DNA of 42,732 nucleotides from positions 1-42,732 of the forward strand of contig CALFZM010000180.1 in the NCBI GenBank assembly GCA_937952235.1, written 5' to 3'. A program made the position numbers and the translations under genes. Within the stretch, counting starts at the first letter, position 1; each line of letters starts with the position of its first letter. The notes beneath the pieces were generated by a model that was not told the origin of the DNA, made no database searches, and was given only the letters and a program-made list of their open reading frames with translations. Below are positions 8,056 through 15,923 of this stretch, in pieces. This DNA comes from an uncultured Opitutia bacterium. Lineage in GTDB: Bacteria; Verrucomicrobiota; Verrucomicrobiia; Opitutales; Opitutaceae.

Positions 8056-8960
8056 ACGGACCGATGCGGCTCGCGCTCAAAGTCGATGTCGATACGGACC
8101 GCGGCACGCGCGAAGGCGTGCCGAACCTCGTGGCCGACCTGCGCGACGCCGGCGTGCCGGCGTGCTTTCTCTTCTCGCTGGGCCCGGACCAGACCGGCCG
8201 CGCGATCACGCGCGTGCTGCGTCCCGGATTCCTGCGCAAAGTCGGGCGGACGGGCGTCGTGGGGCTCTACGGCTGGCGCACGCTGCTGCGCGGCACGCTG
8301 CTGCCCGCGGCGCACATCGGACGGAGGAATGCGGCCACGCTGCGGGCGGTGCGCGAGGCCGGCTTCGAGGTCGGCATCCACTGTTACAACCATTACCGGT
8401 GGCAGGATCACCTGGAGCGGATGGCGGCGCGCGAGGTCACGGCGGAACTTGCGGCGGCGCGCGCCGAGTTCCGACGCATCTTCGGGACCGAGGCCGCGTG
8501 CGCCGGCGCGGCGGGGTGGCAGAGCAACGGGCTCAGCCGCGCTGTTTATGACGACGCGCGGTTGCTCTATGCGAGCGATACGCGCGGCACGGCGCCGTTT
8601 TTTCCGCGGATCGGCGGGCGCGTGTTTCGCACGCTCGAACTGCCGACGACCCTGCCGACGCTGGACGAACTGCTGGGCCGGCCTGAATTCCCCGACGAGG
8701 CAATCGTGGCACACCTCGTCGGCGCGCTGCGGCGGGACGCGCTCAATGTCTTCACGCTGCACGCGGAAATCGAAGGCATGGGCCGGCGTTCGCTCTGGCG
8801 CTCGCTGCTCGCGGCGTGGCGCCGGCGGGGCGTGACGTTCGTGCGGCTGGAAGCGGTGGCGAGGGAACTCCTCGCGCGCCCGGAAATGATCCCCGTCGCC
8901 GACCAGGTGCTGGCGCCGATCGACGGGCGCAGCGGCCTCGTCGCGACGCAGGCGGGTTGA
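8049..8960 (+). CDS. arnD: ArnD-type 4-deoxy-4-formamido-arabinose-phosphoundecaprenol deformylase
   Basis: A 303-residue polysaccharide-deacetylase-fold (NodB-type) metal hydrolase. ArnD removes the formyl group from the lipid-linked aminosugar, making the transfer cycle irreversible. KVDVDTDRGTREGVPNL (residues 11-27) closely matches the ArnD N-terminus and contains the metal-binding acidic residues. GIHCYNHYRWQDH supplies the histidine motif, and LNVFTLHAEIEG near residue 240 the C-terminal His/Glu motif. The ATG at 8049 overlaps the arnA stop by 7 bp; a second ATG 15 bases later (MRLALKVD) is equally plausible. It is the last gene of the operon and converges on the LptF/G-family gene. Confidence 0.88.
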   Translation: MVNGPMRLALKVDVDTDRGTREGVPNLVADLRDAGVPACFLFSLGPDQTGRAITRVLRPGFLRKVGRTGVVGLYGWRTLLRGTLLPAAHIGRRNAATLRAVREAGFEVGIHCYNHYRWQDHLERMAAREVTAELAAARAEFRRIFGTEAACAGAAGWQSNGLSRAVYDDARLLYASDTRGTAPFFPRIGGRVFRTLELPTTLPTLDELLGRPEFPDEAIVAHLVGALRRDALNVFTLHAEIEGMGRRSLWRSLLAAWRRRGVTFVRLEAVARELLARPEMIPVADQVLAPIDGRSGLVATQAG

Positions 8961-9045
8961 TGGGACGCGCGGTGGCCCCGGCCAGGAGTCGCCGTTGCGA
9001 CGGAGCGCAGCTTTCCGAAACAGGTCGTCGGACCGGCGCCCGGAT

Positions 9046-10227
9046 TTACTTCCGGTCGATCCGGCTGAAAAGCCACAGCCCGAGCGCGATGAAGAGCGCG
9101 TTGGGCAGCCAGAGCAGGAGATCGGGGCGCAGCTCCGGCCGGCGATCAAGCGATTTCAACACCACCGTCAGCAGGTAGAACGACAGCACGAGCACCAGGG
9201 CCAGCCCGAGGTTGGCCGACGTCTCGCGGCGCGAAACCTTGATGCCGAGCGGCACGCCGATCAGCGCGAACGAGAACACGGCGAGCGAGAGCGTGTAGCG
9301 TTCCTGCAGGATGATCGCGAGGTTCATCCGGGACCGGGCGTGCTCGGCCCGCTTCTCCGGCGGCGGCGTCTCGGCCGCGAGCCGCGCCTGCTTGGCGCGC
9401 AGCGCGGGGTAGGTGAGCCAGTCATCCTTCATCCGTTCCAGGTTCCGCCCGAAGTAGCGGTCGAGCGAGATCTTCACGCCGCCGGTGCGGTCCACGGACG
9501 GCACCTTCGGCGACTTCGAGAAATCCTCGGGATTCTCCTCGTCGCGCTCCTCGACGCGCGCCCGCACCAGCGTCGGGATGAGGCTGTTCGTGGCTTCATC
9601 GTAGTCGAGCCGCCCGGCTTCCGCGCGCACGAGCCGTTTCACGCGCTGCTGGTCGTCCAGCTCCCAGATCCAGATGTCGCGCAGGATGGGTCCTTCGCGT
9701 TCGCCGACGTAGAGCACGCTCCCGGAGAAATCGCGGATGAACGTCTTCGGAATGATGATCCGCAGCGGGTTCGCGCGGACCGCCGCGGCGAACTCGCGGT
9801 AGTACTGCTGGCGCGCCCATGGCATCGACTCGACGTTGACATAGAGCGCCGCGGTCGCTCCGGCGAGCCCGAGCACGAGCACCGGCCGCGCAAGGCGGAA
9901 GACGCCGATCCCGGCGGCCCGCATCGCCGTGACTTCGCTGTCGGCCGAGAGGCGGCCGAGCGTCAGGAGCACGCCTGTCAGCACTCCCATCGGCAGCGCG
10001 TACGAGATCGCGAACGGCAGCAGCAGCCCCCCCAGCCGTATGAACGTGTCGAAGCCGAACTGCCCCGCCAGCAGCGGCCCGAGCAGCTCGCGCACGATGT
10101 TCGGCAGCAGCACGACGAAAGCGAACAACCCGACCGCCGCCGCGCAGGTGAACAGCACGCTGGTGAAGATGTGGCGGTCGAGCAGGTTCAAGGCGGGCAG
10201 GTTGATCGCGGAATGCCCCGACCGCAC
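9046..10227 (-). CDS. LptF/LptG-family LPS export permease (YjgP/YjgQ)
   Basis: A 393-residue inner-membrane protein of the LptBFG ABC exporter, which extracts LPS from the inner membrane and drives it through the Lpt bridge. NLLDRHIFTSVLFTCAAAVGLF forms the first helix. Three N-terminal helices follow the family pattern, including FAISYALPMGVLTGVLL and the conserved DSEVTAMRAAGI coupling-helix segment. A periplasmic jellyroll-type region spans roughly residues 130-290, then three C-terminal helices (SLAVFSFALIGVPLGIKV, LALVLVLSFYLLTVVL, LWLPNALFIALGLWLFSRI). No second permease or lptB is nearby, so F versus G is not assigned. An in-frame start slightly downstream is possible. Confidence 0.9.
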   Translation of the reverse strand: MRSGHSAINLPALNLLDRHIFTSVLFTCAAAVGLFAFVVLLPNIVRELLGPLLAGQFGFDTFIRLGGLLLPFAISYALPMGVLTGVLLTLGRLSADSEVTAMRAAGIGVFRLARPVLVLGLAGATAALYVNVESMPWARQQYYREFAAAVRANPLRIIIPKTFIRDFSGSVLYVGEREGPILRDIWIWELDDQQRVKRLVRAEAGRLDYDEATNSLIPTLVRARVEERDEENPEDFSKSPKVPSVDRTGGVKISLDRYFGRNLERMKDDWLTYPALRAKQARLAAETPPPEKRAEHARSRMNLAIILQERYTLSLAVFSFALIGVPLGIKVSRRETSANLGLALVLVLSFYLLTVVLKSLDRRPELRPDLLLWLPNALFIALGLWLFSRIDRK

Positions 10228-10326
10228 GGATAAATGTCGGGCCCGCGGTCGGCCGGAGCCCGGCGGCGGCGTCTCTGCCGGCGCCGCGAACGTGCGGCTT
10301 CGCGGCAGGCGACTCCCCGAGTTGCC

Positions 10327-11049
10327 TCACTCGAGCCCGAGCGACAGTTGCGACGACGGGGGCGGTTCACCCCGCAGCGGCGTGGCGGGGGCGATGAGCT
10401 CCGGGCCGTCGTGGCGGACGCTGTTGACCAAGGGCGCGACGGGCGTCGCCTTGAGCTCCTCCGCGGGAAGCGGTTGCAGCAACGGTTCCAGCGCCTCCGG
10501 GTCTGCCACGGCGGGATCGAGCCAGGTGTCGACGGCAGGTCCGCGCAGGATCACGGGCATGCGGTCGTGGAGCGGGCGGACGACGTCGTTCGGCGTCGTC
10601 GTGATCAGCGAGCACGTCTCGAGCTCGACGCCCTCGGGGCTGCGCCAGCTTTCCCACAGGCTGGCGAAGACGAACGGCGCACCGTCCGCGCGCTCGAAGT
10701 ACCACGGCTGCTTGAGCCGTCCGATCGTCTGCCACTCGTAGAACCCGCTCGCCGGCACGACTGCGCGACGCCGGCGGAAGGCGTCGCGAAACGCCGGCTT
10801 GGTGGCGATCCCTTCGGCGCGGGCGTTGGCCATCCGGGCGCCCTCGCGTGGATCCTTGGCCCAGCGCGGCACGAGGCCCCAGTCGAGTCCCACGGCTTCG
10901 CGCTCGCCCTCCCGCGACATCCGCACCGCCGGCACGATCGTGCCCGGCGCGATGTTGTAGCGGCTCACGAATTCGCGCGGGTCCTTCACGCCCAGTTGTT
11001 TCAGCAGGGCTTCGAGATCCTGGCGCTTCAGCACGTACCGGCCGCACAT
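10327..11049 (-). CDS. SRAP-domain protein (YedK/HMCES family)
   Basis: A 240-residue SRAP protein. Characterised members form a covalent thiazolidine link through Cys2 to abasic sites in single-stranded DNA and protect them from strand breakage. The sequence begins MCGRYVL, so Cys2 is ready after Met removal. The other family residues are present: YNIAPG (N32), NARAEGIATKPAF, the catalytic Glu in VVPASGFYEW, and His in PLHDRMPVIL. The length is usual for YedK. It lies between the LptF/G-type permease and the radical SAM gene, all on minus; the gaps are 75-100 bp, so a shared operon is possible but not shown. The absolute conservation of Cys2 fixes the start. Confidence 0.95.
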   Translation of the reverse strand: MCGRYVLKRQDLEALLKQLGVKDPREFVSRYNIAPGTIVPAVRMSREGEREAVGLDWGLVPRWAKDPREGARMANARAEGIATKPAFRDAFRRRRAVVPASGFYEWQTIGRLKQPWYFERADGAPFVFASLWESWRSPEGVELETCSLITTTPNDVVRPLHDRMPVILRGPAVDTWLDPAVADPEALEPLLQPLPAEELKATPVAPLVNSVRHDGPELIAPATPLRGEPPPSSQLSLGLE

Positions 11050-11124
11050 GGTGAGGCCCGCACGAGATGCGATCGCGCGCGTCGAGTCACGCCCGATCCC
11101 GCGGTCAGGGCTTACGGGCGAGCT

Positions 11125-12183
11125 TCAGAAGAGGGTGAGCTGCTCGCCCGGGCGGCGGAACGCGGCGGTCGAGAGTTCGAGGCGCGCACGATTCATGCCC
11201 GAGCGTCGCACGCTCACGGTGAAAAGATCGCGGAGCTGCGTGGCGAAGATGCCTTCGCCTTTCATGCGCGCGCCCCAGTCGCTGACATTCAGCTTGCCGC
11301 CGCGGAGCTGGTGGAGCCGGTCGAGCACGCGCGCCTTCTTCGCCGGCTCGTGGGTGTCGAGCCACGCGAGAAACACATCCTTCACCGCGTGTGGCAGCCG
11401 GAGCAGGATGTAGCCCGCGTGAGTCGCCCCCGCCTGCGCGGCGGCGTCGAGGATGGCCGGCAGCTCGTGATCGGTGAGGCCGGGGATGACCGGCGCCACC
11501 ATCACGCCCACGGGGATGCCGGCCTCGGCCAGCGCCCGCACCGTGCGCAAGCGGGCGGCGGGCCGCGCCGCCCGCGGCTCGAGCCGGCCCGCGAGATCGG
11601 CGTCGAGCGTCGTCACCGTCACGTGCACGGAAATGCACCGATGTCGCGCCAGCTCCGTGAGCAGATCGAGGTCGCGCGTCACCAGCGCGTTCTTCGTCAC
11701 GATTCCGATCGGGTGCCGCAGCTCGGCGCACACCTCGAGGCAGCCGCGGGTGAGCCGGAACTGGCGTTCGGCCGGCTGGTAGCAGTCGGTCGCGCCGCTC
11801 ATCGCGATCGGCTCCGGCACCCACCGGGGCGAGGCCAGTTCCGCGCGCAGCAGCTCCGGCGCACGCAGTTTGACCATGATCCTCGACTCGAAATCGAGGC
11901 CGCTGCTCCAGCCGAGATACTCGTGGTAGGGCCGGGCGTAGCAGTAGGCGCAGCCGTGCTCGCAGCCGCGGTAGGCGTTGAGGCCCCACGTGAAACCCAC
12001 GTCGGGGCTGTCGTTGCGCGTCAGGAGCGAGGCGGCATGGTCGGGGAAAAACTGCGTGCGCGGGTGAGGCTGCTCGTCCGGTGGCAGGTCGGGATCGACG
12101 ACGACCCGCAGGTGTTCGAAACGATTCGGCGGGTTGAAACTGGCGCCGCGGCCGGGAGGAGCGGGGGCGGGTGACGTGTTCAT
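11125..12183 (-). CDS. Radical SAM protein (PA0069 / SplB-like family)
   Basis: A 352-residue radical SAM enzyme. The 4Fe-4S cluster motif CX3CX2C is at C74, C78 and C81, in YRGCEHGCAYCYARPYHEYL. AMSGATDCYQPAE and LVTRDLDLLTEL are typical of the PA0069 group, which is related to spore photoproduct lyase but has no established substrate. HVTVTTLDADLAGRLEPRA and GVMVAPVIPGLTDHE are further conserved barrel segments. The ATG at 12183 lies 57 bp from the divergent fdhD start, and the first 20 residues are Pro/Ala-rich. Neighbouring SRAP suggests a DNA-repair or stress setting, but that is weak inference. Confidence 0.85.
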   Translation of the reverse strand: MNTSPAPAPPGRGASFNPPNRFEHLRVVVDPDLPPDEQPHPRTQFFPDHAASLLTRNDSPDVGFTWGLNAYRGCEHGCAYCYARPYHEYLGWSSGLDFESRIMVKLRAPELLRAELASPRWVPEPIAMSGATDCYQPAERQFRLTRGCLEVCAELRHPIGIVTKNALVTRDLDLLTELARHRCISVHVTVTTLDADLAGRLEPRAARPAARLRTVRALAEAGIPVGVMVAPVIPGLTDHELPAILDAAAQAGATHAGYILLRLPHAVKDVFLAWLDTHEPAKKARVLDRLHQLRGGKLNVSDWGARMKGEGIFATQLRDLFTVSVRRSGMNRARLELSTAAFRRPGEQLTLF

Positions 12184-12240
12184 GCGTACACTTTCGGGGA
12201 AAAGCGTCGCGGCGCCAGTCCGAATCGTTTTCTTCGGCGC

Positions 12241-13062
12241 ATGTCGTCGTCCGCGCCGCTCCAGCCGTTTCGGATCACGCGGCTGGCCGCGGCCACCGGG
12301 GCGGAGGTGCGCGACGACCTCGTGGCGGTCGAGGAGCCGCTCGAGTTGCGCGTGGGCGGACGCAGCGTGGCGGTGTTGATGCGCACCCCCGGGCACGATC
12401 GTGAGCTGGCGGCGGGTTTCCTGGTGACGGAAGGCATCGTGCGGCGGCGCGACGAAGTGCTCGACCTCGTGCGCTGCGCCGATGCGTCCGTCGACCCGGA
12501 GGCGCGGGGGAACGTCCTGGACGTGCTGCTCGCGCCCGGCGCGTCCGTCGACTGGGCCCGGCTCACGCGGCATGTGTTCACGTCGTCGAGCTGCGGAATC
12601 TGCAGCAAGGCCAGCATCGCCGCGGTGCAGGGACAGTTTCCGCCTTTGCCGTCCGCGGTCGCGCCCGCGGCGCGCCTGGTGGCATCGCTGCCCGAGCGAT
12701 TGCGGGCGGCGCAGCCCGGATTCGCCGCCTCGGGCGGGCTGCATGCCAGCGCGCTGTTCACGGCGGAGGGTGCTTTGGAGCTCGTCCGCGAGGATGTCGG
12801 CCGGCACAACGCCCTCGACAAGGTCATCGGCGCGGCGTTTCTCGCCGAACACCTGCCGCTGGCGGGCCGCGTGCTCCTGGTGAGTGGCCGGGTCTCCTTC
12901 GAGTTGATGCAGAAGGCGTTGGCCGGCGGGATCGGCGTAGTGGCGGCCATCTCGGCGCCGACCTCGGCGGCGGTGGCGTTTGCGCGGGGCAGCGGCCAGA
13001 CGCTGGTGGGATTCGTGCGCGAAGGCCGGATGAATGTTTACGCCGGCACCTTGGTGGAGTGA
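12241..13062 (+). CDS. fdhD: FdhD sulfurtransferase for formate dehydrogenase
   Basis: A 273-residue cytoplasmic protein. FdhD passes sulfur from the cysteine desulfurase IscS to the molybdenum cofactor and is needed for active formate dehydrogenase. The catalytic CxxC is C118/C121 in TSSSCGICSKASI. EEPLELRVGG, HDRELAAGFLVTEGIV, EDVGRHNALDKVIG and VSGRVSFELMQKAL are the conserved cofactor-binding segments in the usual order and spacing. Length and start match the family. No formate dehydrogenase or molybdopterin gene lies in the window, so its client must be elsewhere. It shares a 57-bp divergent promoter region with the radical SAM gene. Confidence 0.95.
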   Translation: MSSSAPLQPFRITRLAAATGAEVRDDLVAVEEPLELRVGGRSVAVLMRTPGHDRELAAGFLVTEGIVRRRDEVLDLVRCADASVDPEARGNVLDVLLAPGASVDWARLTRHVFTSSSCGICSKASIAAVQGQFPPLPSAVAPAARLVASLPERLRAAQPGFAASGGLHASALFTAEGALELVREDVGRHNALDKVIGAAFLAEHLPLAGRVLLVSGRVSFELMQKALAGGIGVVAAISAPTSAAVAFARGSGQTLVGFVREGRMNVYAGTLVE

Positions 13063-13103
13063 GGGTGTCGCATGCGGTTCGACCCAGGCATTTTTGACCA
13101 CGG

Positions 13104-14012
13104 ATGACACCCATGACACGGACACAGAAACCCGGCGGCGGGCGGTTTGAGCGGGTTTGGGCCTCCGTGCCCACCGTGGTAGCGGCGGTCATCCTGGTGG
13201 GTGGTTTGTCCGTCGGCTCATACGCCGCGGAGACGGTCAACCTGGCCGAATTGAACCTGCGCAAGATCGTCGAACGTCAGCGCGAGGTGTTCGAGACGGC
13301 CGCGAAGCAGGGCGAGAATCTCGATGAAGGTTCGTTCCGGCAGCAGGTGCAGTCGATCACGCACGATTACGAGCTGCTGCTGCGCAACAACCCGCAGTTC
13401 GCGGCCGGCTACGCGGCCTATGGCTACCTGCTGACGAGGGTCGACATGCGCAAGGAGGCGATGGCGATCCTGCTCAAGGCCAACCAGCTCGATCCGGACA
13501 TCGCGCTGGTGAAGAACCAGCTCGGCAATCTCCTGGCCGAGGACGGACGCCCGCTGCAGGCCGCGCCGTACTTCATGGCGGCGATCAAGCTCGAGCCCGG
13601 CGAGCCGCTCTACCACTACCAGCTCGGCACGCTCCTCGTGGAGGCACGGCAGGATTTCCTGAAATCCGGCGACTGGAAGCGGGAGACGCTCGACAGCGCG
13701 ATGCACGAGGCCTTCCGGCGCGCGTCGGAGCTGGCGCCGGACCGGTTCGAATTCGCCTATCGCTACGCGGAGTCGTTCTACGACCTGGAAAAGCCGGACT
13801 GGAATGCCGCGCTCAAGGCGTGGAGCGCGCTGGAGGAAAAGGCGCCCACGGCCATCGAGCGGCAGACCATGCGGCTGCACGCGGCCAACATCTGCCTCAA
13901 GCTCGGCAAGCGCGACCACGCCAAGGCGCTGCTCGACACCGTCGACGAGCCGAAGCTGCAGGGGCAGAAGCAGCGGCTGCTGCCGCAACTCGAGGGCGCC
14001 GCGAAGAAGTGA
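13104..14012 (+). CDS. Membrane-anchored or secreted TPR protein
   Basis: A 302-residue protein not recognised as a named family. A hydrophobic segment at about residues 23-42 (VPTVVAAVILVGGLSVGSYA) is either a signal peptide or an anchor, so the rest is probably periplasmic. Tetratricopeptide repeats follow: FAAGYAAYGYLLTRVDMRKEAMAILL, then ALVKNQLGNLLAEDGRPLQAAPYF and EPLYHYQLGTLLVEARQ. TPRs bind partner proteins; none is identified here. Two ATGs nine bases apart (13104, 13113) could serve as start. It lies 41 bp after fdhD and 131 bp before the rhomboid-like gene, so it may be cotranscribed with them. Confidence 0.75.
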   Translation: MTPMTRTQKPGGGRFERVWASVPTVVAAVILVGGLSVGSYAAETVNLAELNLRKIVERQREVFETAAKQGENLDEGSFRQQVQSITHDYELLLRNNPQFAAGYAAYGYLLTRVDMRKEAMAILLKANQLDPDIALVKNQLGNLLAEDGRPLQAAPYFMAAIKLEPGEPLYHYQLGTLLVEARQDFLKSGDWKRETLDSAMHEAFRRASELAPDRFEFAYRYAESFYDLEKPDWNAALKAWSALEEKAPTAIERQTMRLHAANICLKLGKRDHAKALLDTVDEPKLQGQKQRLLPQLEGAAKK

Positions 14013-14143
14013 GGTGCGCCCCTCGGGGGCGGGGCGGATGTCAGGGGGGCCGTCGGGCGGGACCGCGGTGAGCCTGTTCCCCTGGCCCTGCGCGGCTTGC
14101 GCTGGACGCGGACCCGCCGGGCCTCTTTCGTGGCCGTCCCTCG

Positions 14144-14962
14144 ATGCCACTTCTCGATCAACTCGAGCGCCTGTTCGGCCGCTTCGCCATCGCCAACCTC
14201 GCGCTCTACCTGGTGATCGGCCAGGTGTTCGTGCTGCTGGCGCGGATGCTGCAATTGCTGCCGGTCGAGAACCTGGTCTACGCGCCGGTGCTCGTGCTGC
14301 AGGGCGAATGGTGGCGGCTGCTCACGTTCATGTTCGTGATCCCGGTGCCGCAGTCGGCCTTCGGCTTCGTCTTCGCGGTGTTCGGGTGGTACCTGTTCTA
14401 CATGATGGGCAGCGCGCTGGAAAACTACTGGGGCGCGTTCCGTTTCAACCTGTATCTGTTCATCGGTTACGCGCTCACCGTGGCGCTGTCGTTCGTCACC
14501 CCGAACCAGATGGTGACGAACATCTTCATCCTCGGGTCGGTCTTCCTCGCCTTCGCCTACCTGAATCCGGATTTCGAGCTGGTCCTCTTCTTCATCCTGC
14601 CGGTGAAGATCAAGTGGCTGGCCCTGCTGGCCTGGGCCTGGAACATCGTCCTCTTCATCCGGGGCGACCTGGCCGACCGGCTGCAGATCGCGGCCTCGGT
14701 GGGCAGCTTCTTCCTGTTCTTTCTCGCCGACATGATCCGCAGCGTGCGGCAGGGGCAGCGCAACCTCGCCCGGCGCTCCGAGCGCGCGGCGGAGCAGGAA
14801 CGGCCGCGCCACGTGTGCTACGTCTGCGGCAAGAACGACCGCACGCACCCGCAGCTCGATTTCCGCTACTGTTCGAAGTGCGCCGGCGACCAGTGCTACT
14901 GCCCCGAGCACATCCAGGCGCACGCGCACGTCGTCGGTCCCGATGACAGCAAGCCGGTCTGA
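14144..14962 (+). CDS. Rhomboid-like membrane protein with C-terminal zinc ribbon
   Basis: A 272-residue protein with about five to six membrane segments and a cytoplasmic tail. GEWWRLLTFMFVIP matches the rhomboid/derlin loop-1 pattern, and FGWYLFYMMGSALENYWGAFRF matches the second rhomboid segment. I cannot find the catalytic GxSG serine, so it looks like an inactive rhomboid-type protein rather than a protease. The tail has CYVCGKNDRTHP, then CSKCAGDQCYCPEH: several Cys pairs and a His fit for zinc binding. Its last 20 bp overlap the prmB-type gene, so the two are probably translationally coupled. The substrate or partner is unknown. Confidence 0.72.
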   Translation: MPLLDQLERLFGRFAIANLALYLVIGQVFVLLARMLQLLPVENLVYAPVLVLQGEWWRLLTFMFVIPVPQSAFGFVFAVFGWYLFYMMGSALENYWGAFRFNLYLFIGYALTVALSFVTPNQMVTNIFILGSVFLAFAYLNPDFELVLFFILPVKIKWLALLAWAWNIVLFIRGDLADRLQIAASVGSFFLFFLADMIRSVRQGQRNLARRSERAAEQERPRHVCYVCGKNDRTHPQLDFRYCSKCAGDQCYCPEHIQAHAHVVGPDDSKPV

Positions 14963-15923
14963 TCCCTGGGCGGAAACCGCCGCGCTGGCGACCCTCGGCG
15001 ACTGGCTCGGTTTCGCCGGGCGGATGTACGCGCGGGAGAAACCCGCCCTCGGGCAGGTCGCGACCAACGCGCACGACGAGGCGCTCTATCTCCTGTTGCG
15101 GGCGCTCGACCTGCCGCTCGACAGCGACCCGCGCGTGCTGGCCCGCCGGCTCAAGGCCGCGGAACGGCGGAAAGTGGAGGACTTCCTCCGCCGCCGGCTG
15201 CTCCAGCGCGTGCCCGCCGCGTACCTCACGCGCGAGGCCTGGCTCGGCGGGCATCGCTTCTACGTCGACGAGCGCGTCATCATCCCGCGCAGCTACTTCC
15301 TGGAACTGATCCCGGAGCGGCTCGACGCGGCGCTCCCGCCCGCGCAGCGCGGGCGGAAGGTGCGGCGGGTCGCCGACGTGTGCACCGGTTCGGGCTGTCT
15401 CGCGATCCTGCTCGCGCACGGGTTTCCCGCGGCGCAGGTGGACGCCTGCGACCTTTCCGCCGATGCCCTGGCGGTGGCCCGGATCAACGTCGCGGCGCAC
15501 CGGTTGCAGGAACGGGTGCACCTGTTCACGAGCGACGTGTTCGCGGCGGTGCCGCCGGCGCGCTACGACCTCATCCTCAGCAATCCGCCCTACGAGCCGA
15601 GCGCGCACGTCGACCGGCAGGCGCCGGAGTTCGCCGCCGAGCCGCGGCTCGCGCACGACGGCGGACGGGACGGGCTGACGATCGTCCGGCGGCTGCTCGC
15701 GCAGGCCGCGGACCGCCTCCAGCCGCACGGCAGCGTGGTCATCGAGGTAGGCGGACTGCGCCGCGCGATCGACCGGGAATTTGCCGCGCTGCAGCCCGAG
15801 TGGCTGGAGACCGACGACGGCTCGAACTGCGTCGTCCTGTTCCGCGCCGCCGCGCTCAGCGCGTCGCGAGCACGTTCGCCAGGATCTGGAAACCCACGAA
15901 GCCGAACGCGAACGCGGTCGTGA
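14943..15923 (+). CDS. PrmB/HemK-type N5-glutamine methyltransferase
   Basis: A 326-residue SAM-dependent methyltransferase. The closest match is PrmB, which methylates a glutamine of ribosomal protein L3. VADVCTGSGCLAILLA (SAM-binding motif I) lies near residue 142 and the substrate-glutamine motif NPPY, in LILSNPPYEP, near residue 215. An N-terminal helical domain (residues 1-100) with YLTREAWLGGHRFYVDERVIIPRS is typical of PrmB/PrmC. AEPRLAHDGGRDGLTIVRRLL favours PrmB. The start overlaps the preceding gene by 20 bp. The 3' end runs 68 bp over the convergent TPR gene. Homology seems to stop about 25 residues before the stop codon, so the basic tail SASRARSPGSGNPRSRTRTRS is probably a read-through extension. 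Confidence 0.82.
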   Translation: MTASRSDPWAETAALATLGDWLGFAGRMYAREKPALGQVATNAHDEALYLLLRALDLPLDSDPRVLARRLKAAERRKVEDFLRRRLLQRVPAAYLTREAWLGGHRFYVDERVIIPRSYFLELIPERLDAALPPAQRGRKVRRVADVCTGSGCLAILLAHGFPAAQVDACDLSADALAVARINVAAHRLQERVHLFTSDVFAAVPPARYDLILSNPPYEPSAHVDRQAPEFAAEPRLAHDGGRDGLTIVRRLLAQAADRLQPHGSVVIEVGGLRRAIDREFAALQPEWLETDDGSNCVVLFRAAALSASRARSPGSGNPRSRTRTRS

